DNA of 64,000 nt from Gp1-AA122 sp035631655 (GTDB taxonomy: Bacteria; Acidobacteriota; Terriglobia; Terriglobales; Acidobacteriaceae): assembly GCA_035631655.1 (NCBI GenBank), contig DASQIH010000158.1, positions 18,237 through 82,236 of the forward strand. The letters are read 5' to 3'. How positions within the stretch are numbered: position 1 is the stretch's first letter; every line of letters starts with the position of its first letter. Positions 1 through 9,173 of this stretch are shown in pieces. The translations under genes were made by a program, and so were the position numbers. Below the pieces are notes generated by a model. That model was not told where the DNA came from. It saw only the letters and a program-made list of their open reading frames with translations, and made no database searches.

Positions 1-860
1 GATTCTCGAGCGGCGGGCTGCGCTACGTGAAGGGAGCTGGTTTCCTGGTGCGAGGCTTGGCGCAAGTTTCCATGAACCTCACGGATTTTGAGCAGACGCC
101 CATTCATCGGATCTTCGAATTTGTGAAGCGGGAAGCGGCGCGCTATGGAGTGAGCCCGGTGAGCAGCGAGATTGTCGGCTTGATTCCGAAGAAGGCTCTG
201 GAGGCGGCCGCCGAGTGGTTCCTGCAAGTCGAGAATTTTGATTCGTCGCTGATTCTGGAGAACCGTCTGACCGCGGTGATGGGCGGCAAGGCCGCCGTCG
301 GCGGATTGCGTGCGGGAGTCGAGCCCTTTATCGAACAGCTAGCGGCGCCCACGGCGACTCCGGGTGGCGGCAGCGCGGCGGCGGCCACTGGAGCCATGGC
401 GGCGGCGCTGGCGAACATGGTTGCGGCGATGTCGCGCGGCAAGAAAGCTTATCTGCAATATGAGAATCAACTGAGCACCGCGATTGGACGACTTACTCAG
501 TTACGCGAGGAGCTTAAGACGGCCATTGACGCCGATGCCGAATCCTTTAATACGGTGATGAAGGCGTACAAGCAAGCCAAGGAATCGGCCGAGGGCAATG
601 GGATTATCGAGGCGGCGCTACGCCAGGCGACCAGCGTGCCGTTAGGTGTTGCCGAGCGCGCGAGGGAGGTGGCGCAGATCGCCGAGAGCCTGAAGCCGAT
701 CACCAATCCCAACATGAAGTCGGACCTCACGACTTCGATGGCCTTGGCGCAGGCTGCAATCCAGGGTGCCCTGGCGAATGTCGAAGTCAATCTGGAATCG
801 ATGAAGGACGAGGGATTCGCGGCCGAAACGAGGAAGAAGGCCGCGGCGTTGAAGGGCTAG
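1..860 (+). CDS. Formiminotransferase-cyclodeaminase, 3' part (cut by window edge)
   Basis: The reading frame is open from the window edge, so the N-terminal part of the gene lies outside; an internal GTG at 27 is not the start. Family knowledge: the enzyme transfers the formimino group of formiminoglutamate to tetrahydrofolate and then releases ammonia to give methenyl-THF, in the last step of histidine degradation. What is visible is the end of the transferase domain (GGLRYVKG, then QVSMNLTDFEQTPIH) followed by a full cyclodeaminase domain with the PGGGSAAAATGAMAAALANM helix. The fusion of both domains matches the bifunctional vertebrate-type enzyme, which is also found in several bacteria. 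No terminator is obvious; a dispersed repeat lies 30 bp downstream. Confidence 0.9.
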   Translation, partial: FSSGGLRYVKGAGFLVRGLAQVSMNLTDFEQTPIHRIFEFVKREAARYGVSPVSSEIVGLIPKKALEAAAEWFLQVENFDSSLILENRLTAVMGGKAAVGGLRAGVEPFIEQLAAPTATPGGGSAAAATGAMAAALANMVAAMSRGKKAYLQYENQLSTAIGRLTQLREELKTAIDADAESFNTVMKAYKQAKESAEGNGIIEAALRQATSVPLGVAERAREVAQIAESLKPITNPNMKSDLTTSMALAQAAIQGALANVEVNLESMKDEGFAAETRKKAAALKG

Positions 861-890
861 GTTCAGGCTTTGTGGGCACAGAAGAAATGC

Positions 891-919
891 AGAGATCCTT
901 CGCTGCGCTGAGGATGACA
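891..919 (-). repeat. Dispersed TGTCATCCTGAGCG-type repeat, copy 1
   Basis: Read on the minus strand this is TGTCATCCTCAGCGCAGCG followed by AAGGATCTCT. It belongs to the same family as copies near 8506, 12493, 12627, 14645 and 25916. All lie between genes. Function unknown; the two halves are imperfectly palindromic (GAGCGNAGC core). Confidence 0.7.
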
Positions 920-1078
920 ACGCCTGGTGTCCTGATAGCGCTAACCATGCAGGTGTGCTCGAGGTTACGAAACGAGAGTGCGTACGCCCTCTCTTTTGCA
1001 GGACTAGAATACAATTAGAGAAAGTAGCGGGTCACGGCAGGCAATGTTCTGCATCTAAGTAAATACTCAAGAGGGGTT

Positions 1079-2014
1079 ATGAGGATTCTGGCTCGAACAC
1101 TCACTTCGGTTTTGTTGTTCAGCATGGCGGCGTGGGCAATGCCGTTGGGAACCAATGCGCGTACCGTGATTCCGTCGGATGTGCAGCAGATCATTTCGGT
1201 GGACTACCGGGCGCTGCGCGGATCGGAGACGGCCATGGCGCTGAAAGCGCAGGTCCTACCGGAGAGCTTGAAGCAATTCGAAGAAGCTCTAAAAGGCGTT
1301 GGCATTAATCCGGAAAAGGATGTGGACCAGCTGACCTTCGCTTCCTACCGCATACCGAAGCAGGGGACGCGGGTCGTGGGCATCGCGCAGGGCGTGTTTC
1401 CGCTGAAGGCAGTCAACAAGAAAATGGCGCTCAAAAAGATCAAGCCGACGCGTTATCACTCGGCCTTGATTTATCCCATGGCAGGTGGGATGGAAATGAC
1501 TTTTCTGGACGAGAACACCCTGCTTTTCGGCGAGCGCTCGGCGTTGCAGGATGGGCTCAACACACGCGATGGCTACAACACGGGATTAGACTCGAATCCC
1601 CAGATTGCAGACATGCTTTCGGGTGTGGATTCGGGACCAGTATGGAGCGTTCTCGATCAGCAGGGTACCCAGAACATGTTGCGTTCGGCCCTGGGCGATG
1701 CGGCCAAACTGGCCGACTATGAGACCGTCAAAAAGCGGCTGCTGGGGTCGCGCTACAGCATGAACTTTGCTAACGGCGTGAACTTCGACCTGGATGTAGT
1801 CACTTCCGATTCCATCACCGCATCGACTCTATCTTCAGTGCTGAAGGCTGGGGTTCTGTACAAGAAGATGAATGCCTCGCCGGTTGAGAAGATAGCGATG
1901 GACAGCCTGACGGTGGATTCAGACAGTTCCAACCTCCAGCTGCACTTTAAGACCGACGACAAGAAATTCCAGTCGCTTCTGCACTCCGATCTGTTTGCGG
2001 CAGTTTCGCGTTAG
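1079..2014 (+). CDS. Secreted protein of unknown function
   Basis: A 311-residue protein with an N-terminal signal-like segment (Arg, then LTSVLLFSMAAWA, ending near residue 20). The start ATG is preceded by AGAGGGG at a normal distance. The mature part has no cysteines or catalytic motif that I recognise. It is rich in short alpha/beta-like segments, and its opening (IPSDVQQIISVDYRAL) resembles acidobacterial exported proteins of the DUF3352-like kind, but this is only an impression. It stands alone between a dispersed repeat and a convergent small gene. No function is assigned. Confidence 0.75.
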   Translation: MRILARTLTSVLLFSMAAWAMPLGTNARTVIPSDVQQIISVDYRALRGSETAMALKAQVLPESLKQFEEALKGVGINPEKDVDQLTFASYRIPKQGTRVVGIAQGVFPLKAVNKKMALKKIKPTRYHSALIYPMAGGMEMTFLDENTLLFGERSALQDGLNTRDGYNTGLDSNPQIADMLSGVDSGPVWSVLDQQGTQNMLRSALGDAAKLADYETVKKRLLGSRYSMNFANGVNFDLDVVTSDSITASTLSSVLKAGVLYKKMNASPVEKIAMDSLTVDSDSSNLQLHFKTDDKKFQSLLHSDLFAAVSR

Positions 2015-2049
2015 AGACCGCTCAGGAACAAGCCACGCCTCCAGTCACC

Positions 2050-2328
2050 TCACAAAGCCTTATACAGGATGATGCGGTCGGCGGAATAAACGTCCACACC
2101 CCACTTGCCTCCTGCGGGACAAGGGGGATGGGCCATCTTTTTTCCATCTACGGCAACCAGGTGACCGGAGCCGAGAGCGGCCTCCAAAAGAGTTTGCAGG
2201 CGGCCCGAATCGGTCAGCACGGCGACCGTCTTCCCGGGTTCGTCGCGCACCTCGATCAGGGCGTGACATCCTTTAAATTTTGGCAGGTTGTACCCTTCCA
2301 CCAGAGAGACATGTCCGAAGAGTTCCAT
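2050..2328 (-). CDS. Small hypothetical protein
   Basis: A 92-residue protein without a signal peptide or membrane segment. The start is supported by an AGGAG sequence on the minus strand about nine bases upstream of the ATG. It contains KFKGCHALIEV and the string HPPCPAGGKWGVDVY; the two cysteines do not form a recognised motif. It ends 36 bp from the end of the convergent secreted-protein gene and lies 249 bp downstream of glmU on the same strand, so it may be an independent unit. Another minus frame overlaps it but has no supporting start signal. Confidence 0.6.
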   Translation of the reverse strand: MELFGHVSLVEGYNLPKFKGCHALIEVRDEPGKTVAVLTDSGRLQTLLEAALGSGHLVAVDGKKMAHPPCPAGGKWGVDVYSADRIILYKAL

Positions 2329-2577
2329 AAAATCGCTCCTTCCGGGGGGACGCAGAATCCGTTCCTTGCCTTTTCTTCTGCATCGGTCAGGAGATCGGTG
2401 CCCGGTCCAGACAAGCTAATGTTAGGCAGGGCGGAGGGATTTTCGGTAGTTTTTCCCCACAAAATACGTGGTTTATTCGTGTGTTCCGGTTCCGAAAAAG
2501 GAATGCCCTGCGGCGGGAAACGACGCGCCCGCACGCCAGTCGGTACTTCTCGGCATGAATATTACCAAAAAGCGCCG

Positions 2578-4032
2578 TCACTTGGTCTTCTGAGCTGCAA
2601 TGCTAGCGCGCTTCTCGCGAGCCCAGCCTTCCTTTACCATTTGCCGGGAGCGGCCCAGGGCCAGGGCATCGGCTGGCACATCCTCGGTAATACAGGAAGA
2701 GGCGCCGACGTAGGCACCTTTGCCGATTCTAACCGGCGCAACCAGAGTGGAGTCGCTGCCTACGAAGACCCCGTCTTCGATGATGGTTTTGTGCTTGTGT
2801 ACACCATCGTAGTTGCAGGTGATGGTGCCCGCACCTACGTTCACATCAGCGCCGATCTCGGCATCGCCGAGATAGGTGAGATGGTTGGCTTTGGAGCCCT
2901 TGCCCAGCTTGACCTTCTTGGTCTCAACGAAATTGCCGACATGCGCGCTCTCGCCAATTTCGCTACCCGGCCGCAGGTGAGAATAGGGACCGATGATGGC
3001 GCCGTCAGCGACTCGACTCCCATCCATGACCGTGCCGGGACGGACAAGCACGCCTTCTCCGATTTGCGAGTTGCTGATTATAGTGTAGGAACGGATGCGG
3101 CAGTCGGAGCCGATGCGCGTCCGGCCCAGTAACTGCACGAAGGGTTCAATGACCGTATCGGGACCGATCTCAACGTCACTGTCAATCACGCACGTGGCAG
3201 GATATTGGATCGTGGCACCTTCGGCCATCAATTGCAGGCACTTCGCCATGCGCAAGTGCTGGTCGAGTGCCACCAACTCGGCGCGTGTGTTGCTGCCCAG
3301 GATTTCTTTTGCATCAGGCGTCTCGATGGCCACCACCCGTTCCCCGGCTTTCTTGAGCAGCGCGGCCATGTCGGTCAGATAAAGCTCGTGGTGCGGGTTG
3401 TCGGTGCCCAGGTCACCAATGTGCTCAAACAGTGGCTTGGTCGCGAATGCGTAGAACCCCGAATTGATTTCTCGAATCTTCTCTTGACCTTTCTTAAGCA
3501 GCTTCTGCTCGACGATGGCTTGCACCTCATCGCTTTTTGCACTCTTGCGCACGATGCGCCCGTAACCAGTGGGGTCGTCCAATCGGGCGGTCAGGATGGT
3601 CATGGCCGCATTCTTGGCCAGGTGGAAGTCTCGAATTTTCTCGATGGTCTTGGAGGTAATCAGGGGAGCGTCGCCAGACAACACTAGCACGTGGTCGTAA
3701 TTTTTCAGCGCGTCGCCGGCGACCATAATGGCGTGTCCGGTGCCCCGCTGCTCGGCCTGCAGAACGAGGTTCACGCCGCTGTCGGCCACGGCGTTGCGAA
3801 CACGGTCAGCTTCGTGGCCGATGATCGCGTAGACATCTTTTGCAGATGCAACCCGCGTAGCAGCCGCGATCACGTGGGCCAGCAGCGGCTTGCCTCCGAC
3901 TTCATGCAAAACTTTAGGGTGTTTCGATTTCAGCCGCGTGCCTTTGCCGGCTGCCAGGATGGCAAGCGCGAAGCTGGCATCGCCGATGGCTGCGGGGTGG
4001 GAACCCGAGCTCTTCCGTCTTGACTTTGGCAT
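2578..4032 (-). CDS. glmU: Bifunctional UDP-N-acetylglucosamine pyrophosphorylase / glucosamine-1-phosphate N-acetyltransferase GlmU
   Basis: GlmU acetylates glucosamine-1-phosphate and then couples it to UTP, making UDP-GlcNAc for peptidoglycan and lipopolysaccharide in the cytoplasm. The N-terminal uridyltransferase signature LAAGKGTRLKSKHPKVLHEV is present, followed by the QAEQRGTGHA segment. The C-terminal half shows hexapeptide-repeat beta-helix sequence (IGPYSHLRPGSEIGESAHVG, then NVGAGTITCNYDGVHKHKT). About 484 residues, slightly longer than usual because of a basic N-terminal tail. A TTG at 4041 would add three residues; the ATG at 4032 is preferred. It follows the yvcK-like gene by 34 bp and probably shares its transcript. 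Confidence 0.95.
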   Translation of the reverse strand: MPKSRRKSSGSHPAAIGDASFALAILAAGKGTRLKSKHPKVLHEVGGKPLLAHVIAAATRVASAKDVYAIIGHEADRVRNAVADSGVNLVLQAEQRGTGHAIMVAGDALKNYDHVLVLSGDAPLITSKTIEKIRDFHLAKNAAMTILTARLDDPTGYGRIVRKSAKSDEVQAIVEQKLLKKGQEKIREINSGFYAFATKPLFEHIGDLGTDNPHHELYLTDMAALLKKAGERVVAIETPDAKEILGSNTRAELVALDQHLRMAKCLQLMAEGATIQYPATCVIDSDVEIGPDTVIEPFVQLLGRTRIGSDCRIRSYTIISNSQIGEGVLVRPGTVMDGSRVADGAIIGPYSHLRPGSEIGESAHVGNFVETKKVKLGKGSKANHLTYLGDAEIGADVNVGAGTITCNYDGVHKHKTIIEDGVFVGSDSTLVAPVRIGKGAYVGASSCITEDVPADALALGRSRQMVKEGWAREKRASIAAQKTK

Positions 4033-4066
4033 CGCACTCAATATAGCGCGAGCTTAGCTATGGGTG

Positions 4067-5164
4067 TTAACGAGAAACCGCACCGTTGGGAGCGATCTTT
4101 TGTATGTCGGGCGACTGGGTGACCAGCGCAATCAGATCGCGGGCGACCTGGTCGGTGGCGTGGCGGGCGGCCCCTGCTTCCTCCAGGTAATCGCCCAACA
4201 CAGGGCAGACGCCCTGCGCCTCGATGCGGTCCAGGTCAGCAACAATCTGGGAAGCGCCTTCCAAAGCGTATTTGGCCTTTAGCTCAAGTGACACGGCCGT
4301 GCGATTGATAAGGGCGTAATCAAAGATGCGTCCGCCGGCGTGCTGGTTGAGGGCGCGAATGTGATCGGCGGCAGTCAGTCCCAGGCTCTCGTTGGCCTGA
4401 GTCATCAGGTTACAGACAAAAACCTTAGTGGCCGGGGAGTCAACGATCGCCTGTGGAATGCCACGCACCAGCAAATTCGGAATCAGGCTGGTGAACAGCG
4501 AGCCCGGACCGATGGTGATCAAGTCGGCGGTGGCAATGGCCTCGAGCGTCTGGGAAAGAGGCTGCACGTCGGGCGGCACTAAAACCAGTTCTTTAATGCG
4601 GCCCTTGCTGGCTGTAATTTTCGTCTCACCGCGCACTCGGGTGCCATCTTCCATGAGAGCTTCTAATTCCACGTTGGAAGTGGTAGCCGGAAAAATATGA
4701 CCACGGGTAAACAGGATCTCGGCCGACAGGCGGACGGCTTCAGCAAAGTCGCTGGTGATCGAAGTGAGCGCGGTAAGAAAAAGGTTTCCGAAGCTGTGGC
4801 CTTCCAAGCCGGAGCCTTTGCTGAAACGATGCTGGAAAAGTCGGGAGAGTAGGGCCTCATCTTCGGACAGGGCGACGATGCAGTTGCGGATGTCGCCCGG
4901 CGGCAACATGTTGAATTCTTTGCGCAGACGGCCGCTGGAGCCGCCATCGTCGCTGACCGTGACAATGGCCGAAAGTTCATGGATCACGGGTTCAGTCGGT
5001 TGCGCCGACCGGACCGTGCCCGGCGCCGGGACGTAGCGCTTGAGCCCCTTCAGCAAGGTGGACAAACCTGTGCCGCCGCCGATCGCAACCACCCTTAAAG
5101 GCTGCCCGTGAGCGCGCGTGCTACCTGCGCCGGAGGAAGCTGCGGAACCCTGCTGGGTGCTCAT
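4067..5164 (-). CDS. yvcK: YvcK/CofD-like protein (gluconeogenesis / cell-shape factor)
   Basis: The family binds UDP-sugars and, in Bacillus, is needed for growth on gluconeogenic carbon and for correct localisation of cell-wall synthesis; the reaction, if any, is unsettled. Visible signatures are VVAIGGGTGLSTLLKGLK near residue 26, IVTVSDDGGSSGRLRKEF, PPGDIRNCIVALSEDE and GPGSLFTSLIPNLLV. The N-terminal 24 residues are a low-complexity Ser/Gly/Ala tail. The gene lies between the TPR gene (9 bp gap) and glmU, a fitting context because glmU makes a UDP-sugar of the type YvcK binds. Confidence 0.92.
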   Translation of the reverse strand: MSTQQGSAASSGAGSTRAHGQPLRVVAIGGGTGLSTLLKGLKRYVPAPGTVRSAQPTEPVIHELSAIVTVSDDGGSSGRLRKEFNMLPPGDIRNCIVALSEDEALLSRLFQHRFSKGSGLEGHSFGNLFLTALTSITSDFAEAVRLSAEILFTRGHIFPATTSNVELEALMEDGTRVRGETKITASKGRIKELVLVPPDVQPLSQTLEAIATADLITIGPGSLFTSLIPNLLVRGIPQAIVDSPATKVFVCNLMTQANESLGLTAADHIRALNQHAGGRIFDYALINRTAVSLELKAKYALEGASQIVADLDRIEAQGVCPVLGDYLEEAGAARHATDQVARDLIALVTQSPDIQKIAPNGAVSR

Positions 5165-5173
5165 TTGGACATC

Positions 5174-5734
5174 CTAGTGGCTGTCTTCGGAGCCGCTAGC
5201 CGTGGGCAGTTCACCCGGGTCAGGATATAGGAGTTCTGTGAAGCGGGGATCCTCAGCCAGGTTCTGGAAATCGGAATCATTGCGTGCCTGGAATCGCAGC
5301 GATGGGTTCAACTTGATGGCTTCGTCCAGATGCTTCAGGGACTCTTCCACGCGGCCCGTCAGGCAGTCGAGTGCAGCCAGACCATAGGCGACATAGTCGG
5401 CTTTGGGGTTCTGCTTAATCAGCTTCTCGAGATGTTCGCGGGCACTGACGTAGTCGCCTACGTTCATCAGGGAGACCGCATAGTCATAGTGCTCTTCCAG
5501 AGTCTTAAACTGGGTGGCCGTACGCTCCATGTGCTGGTTACAGGTGTTGAGGTGGGTCCTGGCGCGATCCGCCAATTCGAGGCTGGGGCCAGCGAGAACC
5601 TTCTGTAAAAGGCCCTTGGCCTTTTCGAACTTATGTTCCTGCATGGCGCGCAGGCCGGCCTCATAATTTTGCACAGCCTGTGCAAAGCGGGGATCGTCTG
5701 CCAAGGATTTCTTGGGTTTGCTTGTCGTGGCCAT
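5174..5734 (-). CDS. TPR-repeat protein
   Basis: A 186-residue cytoplasmic protein made largely of tetratricopeptide helices: FAQAVQNYEAGLRAMQEHKFEKAK, then YDYAVSLMNVGDYVSAREHLEKL and VAYGLAALDCLTGRVEESLKHLDEAI. Such repeats mediate protein-protein contacts. It is the first gene of the minus-strand TPR/yvcK/glmU run. A TATAAT-like -10 box lies at 5776-5781 on the minus strand, about 40 bp before the start, but no good -35 box is visible. Its partner is not identifiable from the sequence. Confidence 0.85.
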   Translation of the reverse strand: MATTSKPKKSLADDPRFAQAVQNYEAGLRAMQEHKFEKAKGLLQKVLAGPSLELADRARTHLNTCNQHMERTATQFKTLEEHYDYAVSLMNVGDYVSAREHLEKLIKQNPKADYVAYGLAALDCLTGRVEESLKHLDEAIKLNPSLRFQARNDSDFQNLAEDPRFTELLYPDPGELPTASGSEDSH

Positions 5735-5986
5735 GTGTAGAACTCGTCCTTGTAGCTTCGTAAGTAATTCCCTGTATTATAGTTAGACAAATACGTTGAA
5801 GATCTGCTACGGATTTAGTCAGGCCTCATGTTCCTCGCTCTAACTGGCGCCTCTGCCGCGGGCAACTCCCTTCCTGTGGAAAACACCTCTCGACTCACCC
5901 GAAAAGGTTTATACGCGCGCCGAGTAGAGCGCGTCAACCTGAGCACGGAGAGGCACAGGTAGGGTCTGAGACGAACCGCCTAAGAG

Positions 5987-6442
5987 CTAATTCATCGAGG
6001 CAGCCGACTCGAGATTAACCCGCTTCCACTCGCCTTTGATGATCGCGGCACGGATTTGTTTCGCGGTCTTGCCTTTCTTGTGCTCAGCATAGCTGTAGTA
6101 GAGCTCTTTCAGGCAAGTGGCGCATTGGGCGCCGTGCGTATTTTCGAAGCAGCTGTGCAGGCTGTTGTGCCCCATGCGATCGCAATAGCAATAGCAGGGC
6201 TGCTGATGGAGGACCACGGGGACCTTTTTGGCCAAATCATAAGCGTGAGTCTGATAGGGGTACTGGGCGTCTTCTCCCCAAAGCTGCTCCTTGGGCAAAA
6301 TCGGCGGCAGCTTGGTGCCCGGCCTGGGTGGACCCGCGTTGTAGGCCGGTACCCCGGAAGGCTCGTCCTGCGTGGACCATTGCGCGGACATGGATAGTGT
6401 CACCAGAAAGAGAAACGCCAAGACAAAACCACGTTTGAGCAT
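5987..6442 (-). CDS. Secreted PCYCYC-motif protein
   Basis: A 151-residue protein with a clear signal peptide (MLKRGFVLAFLFLVTLSMSA, cleavage near residue 20). The mature part holds the motif QQPCYCYCDRMGHNSLHSC, followed by CATC, as in the PCYCGC-motif family, which is thought to bind a metal or act in redox outside the cytoplasm; the family has no established reaction. It stands alone, divergent from lepB, with about 170 bp between them that shows no strong promoter. Confidence 0.8.
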   Translation of the reverse strand: MLKRGFVLAFLFLVTLSMSAQWSTQDEPSGVPAYNAGPPRPGTKLPPILPKEQLWGEDAQYPYQTHAYDLAKKVPVVLHQQPCYCYCDRMGHNSLHSCFENTHGAQCATCLKELYYSYAEHKKGKTAKQIRAAIIKGEWKRVNLESAASMN

Positions 6443-6613
6443 GTGGAAGGTACCTCGGTCCGCTTATTGTAACCGAGGACGGAGCGTGTTGGGCAGCCCC
6501 AGGGGCTGTACCGCCCTTGTTATCGCGGGTGACGCTGTCGAGGACGCGTCGCGGGAAAAATCTGTGCGGGCAACCTGAGCGATTCTGCGGAACTCGTAAT
6601 ACAATGAGAGACC

Positions 6614-7204
6614 ATGCCGGATTTGGGTAGTCCCCCACAAGCAATTCTGAGCGGGGCGGTAACCACAGGGGTAACGCCCGCGCCACGGGCAGCGCTCCCC
6701 GTGCTCGCGGTGTGGTTGCGCGATCTGATTATTTCGCTCGCCATCTCGGCGTTCATCATCATCTTCCTGTATCAGCCGGTGAAGGTCGAGGGCACCAGCA
6801 TGATGCCCTCGCTGGATGACCAGGAACGCATCTTTGTCAACAAATTCGTGTACCGGCTGGAACCCATCCAACGCGGAGATATCGTGGTCTTCCGCTACCC
6901 CCGTGATGTTTCCAAGAGCTACATCAAGCGCGTGATCGGCTTGGCCGGCGACCACATCCGCATCGATGACGGGCAAGTCTACGTGAATGGCAGGCCGCTG
7001 GATGAGGACTACGTGCCCGCCGCTTATGCCGACGAGCGCTCGTATCCCGAGATCGTGGTCCCGACGAACTCCTATTTTGTACTGGGAGACCACCGCAGCA
7101 TGTCGAATGACAGCCGTGATTTTGGACCGGTAAAGGAAGGCTATATCTATGGCAAGGCGGTGTTCGGGTACTGGCCGATGGATAAGCTCGGAAGATTGCG
7201 ATAA
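6614..7204 (+). CDS. lepB: Signal peptidase I
   Basis: Cleaves signal peptides from exported proteins at the outer face of the inner membrane. One membrane anchor is visible at residues 36-53 (LRDLIISLAISAFIIIFLY). The catalytic serine lies in VEGTSMMPSL (about residue 62) and the general-base lysine in SYIKRVIGL (about residue 105). The conserved SNDSRDFGPV box is near the C-terminus. At 196 residues it is a compact single-anchor form. The proline-rich first 30 residues are not conserved in the family. The many secreted proteins in this window would be its substrates. Confidence 0.95.
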   Translation: MPDLGSPPQAILSGAVTTGVTPAPRAALPVLAVWLRDLIISLAISAFIIIFLYQPVKVEGTSMMPSLDDQERIFVNKFVYRLEPIQRGDIVVFRYPRDVSKSYIKRVIGLAGDHIRIDDGQVYVNGRPLDEDYVPAAYADERSYPEIVVPTNSYFVLGDHRSMSNDSRDFGPVKEGYIYGKAVFGYWPMDKLGRLR

Positions 7205-7211
7205 AGACCAA

Positions 7212-7239
7212 GGTCTCGGGTATCAGGTCTCGAGAGTCA
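7212..7239. repeat. 7-bp tandem array (GGTCTCG units)
   Basis: Four consecutive 7-bp units, GGTCTCG, GGTATCA, GGTCTCG and AGAGTCA, directly after lepB and before carA. The unit resembles that of the array at 29411. One of at least nine arrays of 7-bp period in this window. Confidence 0.65.
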
Positions 7240-7342
7240 CGATTCCTGAAAACAGAAGGCGGAGATCTTAAGCTAGAAATTCACAATTGGTCTTCTGCCG
7301 CATCCCTGCTAAAATCTGAAAAATCCACTCCCAGGAGCAGGA

Positions 7343-8473
7343 ATGCAGGCTATCCTTGCGCTGGAAGACGGGCGCGTCTTCCGCGGCAAAGGCTACGGCG
7401 CCAAAGGCGAGTGTTACGGCGAAGTCGTTTTCAATACTTCCATTACCGGCTACCAGGAAATTTTCACCGACCCTTCTTACTGCGGCCAGATCGTAGTTCT
7501 CACCAATCCTGAAATCGGCAATTACGGCACCAACATCGAGGACAACGAGGCTACCCGCCCGTATATCGAGGGGCTGATCGTGCGTGAGTTCTCGAAAGTG
7601 AGCTCCAACTGGCGCTCCCAGCAAGTTGCAGAAGAGTACATGGAGCAGTTCAAGCTACCGGTCCTCGGCGACATTGATACTCGCGCGTTGGTGCGGCATT
7701 TGCGCGATCACGGCGTGATGCGCGGTGTGATCTCGACCATCGAGAGCGACTCGGAGAAGCTGGTGGCGAAGGCGCGCTCGATTCCAAAGATGGACGGTAC
7801 CGACCTGGCTAAGGTGGTCAGCACCAAGCGGCCGTACGTCTGGGAGACCGGCGAACGCTCGCATGAGCCGGTCGAAGTCGTGGGCGTGAAGGATGAACCC
7901 GCTCGCTTCCATGTGGTCGCGTACGACTACGGCATCAAGCAGAACATCCTGCGCAAACTGCGCGGCGAGGCCTGCAAGGTCACGGTTGTTCCGGCGGAAA
8001 CTAAAGCCGAAGACGTACTGGCTTTGAAGCCGGATGGCGTGTTTTTGTCGAATGGCCCGGGCGACCCGGAGCCTTGCACTTATGCGGTCGATAACATCCG
8101 CCGGCTAATGGGACGGCAGCCGATTTTCGGGATTTGCCTCGGCCATCAATTCACGGGAATTGCACTGGGTGGAAAAACTTACAAGCTGAAATTCGGACAT
8201 CACGGCGCCAATCATCCCGTGAAGCAACTACAGACCGGCAAAATCGAGATTACCGCGCACAACCACAACTTCGCGGTAGATCCTGACTCTCTACCCCAGA
8301 GCGAAGTCGAATTGACCCACATGGATTTGAACGACTCGACCCTGGAGGGCTTGCGTCACCGGAACCTGCCACTTTTCAGTGTGCAGTACCACCCAGAAGC
8401 GTCGCCGGGGCCGCACGATTCGCACTACTTGTTCAAGGACTTCGTGAAGATGATGGAGGAGTTTAAGAAGTAA
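7343..8473 (+). CDS. carA: Carbamoyl-phosphate synthase, small (glutaminase) subunit
   Basis: Releases ammonia from glutamine and feeds it to CarB, for arginine and pyrimidine synthesis. The ATG follows a GGAGCAGGA ribosome-binding site. The N-terminal domain begins ILALEDGRVFRGKGYGAKGE; the class I glutaminase domain has the nucleophile in FGICLGHQFTGIALGG and the His/Glu pair in SVQYHPEASPGPHDS. At 376 residues the length is normal. Unusually, a small secreted-protein gene separates it from carB. Confidence 0.95.
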   Translation: MQAILALEDGRVFRGKGYGAKGECYGEVVFNTSITGYQEIFTDPSYCGQIVVLTNPEIGNYGTNIEDNEATRPYIEGLIVREFSKVSSNWRSQQVAEEYMEQFKLPVLGDIDTRALVRHLRDHGVMRGVISTIESDSEKLVAKARSIPKMDGTDLAKVVSTKRPYVWETGERSHEPVEVVGVKDEPARFHVVAYDYGIKQNILRKLRGEACKVTVVPAETKAEDVLALKPDGVFLSNGPGDPEPCTYAVDNIRRLMGRQPIFGICLGHQFTGIALGGKTYKLKFGHHGANHPVKQLQTGKIEITAHNHNFAVDPDSLPQSEVELTHMDLNDSTLEGLRHRNLPLFSVQYHPEASPGPHDSHYLFKDFVKMMEEFKK

Positions 8474-8480
8474 TCAGTAT

Positions 8481-8531
8481 CTGGTACCCGGTACCCAGCA
8501 AGGCTTGTCATCCCGAGCGGAGCGAGGGATC
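8481..8531. repeat. 7-bp array next to dispersed repeat copy 2
   Basis: Positions 8481-8501 hold 7-bp units (CTGGTAC, CCGGTAC, CCAGCAA). Positions 8506-8530 are a TGTCATCCCGAGCGGAGCG element followed by AGGGAT. The two repeat types are side by side in the carA downstream gap. Confidence 0.6.
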
Positions 8532-8549
8532 GGCAGTCGAGTGACAAGA

Positions 8550-9173
8550 ATGGCCAGAAGCATCGATATTACGACGACCATGATCATCGGATTCGCCCTG
8601 TCGGGATTGGCCTTTGCCGCTCAGCCGCAGGAGCAGAGTTTCGATTTCGAATCATTTGCGGCCAAGTGTGAGGTTAAGGATACAAGTTTCAAAAATGCCG
8701 ACTCGTTCGCACGGATGGACCCGAAACAAGAGTGGAAGCAGATCAAGGAGCAAGACGAAAACGCGGAATGCGCCGAATACTGTGAAACCGCGCGACTGTG
8801 GAGGGATAACTCCGGCCACGTTCGGGTTGTGTCCATGGGCTACACCAGCGGCTCTGGCGATTGGAGTGCCGAGGTCGACAGCTGCTATGGCGTTGATGGC
8901 AGGATTTCGGCGGCAGCCAGTTTGCTAAATACATTTTACGGGAACTTTAAGCGCGAACGCATTATGACTTTCAACCGCCACGGCACGGTCCTGGATTCGT
9001 CGGAGATGTATTTCGACCTGAACACCGGGAAGAAAATTACGGCTCCCGCCGAAGCGACAGATGCGTCATACGGCATGAATCAGATTTCGGTGTACAGGAC
9101 AGTGCGGGAGCTGCCGTTCCGAAATTTGCTTAAAGACAACGCTTTCTCCGGGAGCAATGCCAAAACGAACTGA
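8550..9173 (+). CDS. Exported protein of unknown function between carA and carB
   Basis: A 207-residue protein with an N-terminal hydrophobic signal-like segment (TTTMIIGFALSGLAFAAQP). A TTG at 8505 would extend the frame, but it falls inside a dispersed repeat, so the ATG at 8550 (or 8580) is preferred. The mature part is acidic with several cysteines (EVKDTSF, then NAECAEYCETARLW) and no motif I recognise. Its 3' end overlaps the carB start by 17 bp, which implies co-transcription and possibly translational coupling with carB. A metabolic link to carbamoyl phosphate is not evident. Confidence 0.7.
   Translation: MARSIDITTTMIIGFALSGLAFAAQPQEQSFDFESFAAKCEVKDTSFKNADSFARMDPKQEWKQIKEQDENAECAEYCETARLWRDNSGHVRVVSMGYTSGSGDWSAEVDSCYGVDGRISAAASLLNTFYGNFKRERIMTFNRHGTVLDSSEMYFDLNTGKKITAPAEATDASYGMNQISVYRTVRELPFRNLLKDNAFSGSNAKTN

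Noticed and set aside
2128..3132. Plus-strand open frame of 334 codons
   Set aside because: Lies antisense to glmU, lacks a ribosome-binding site and has no recognisable motifs.
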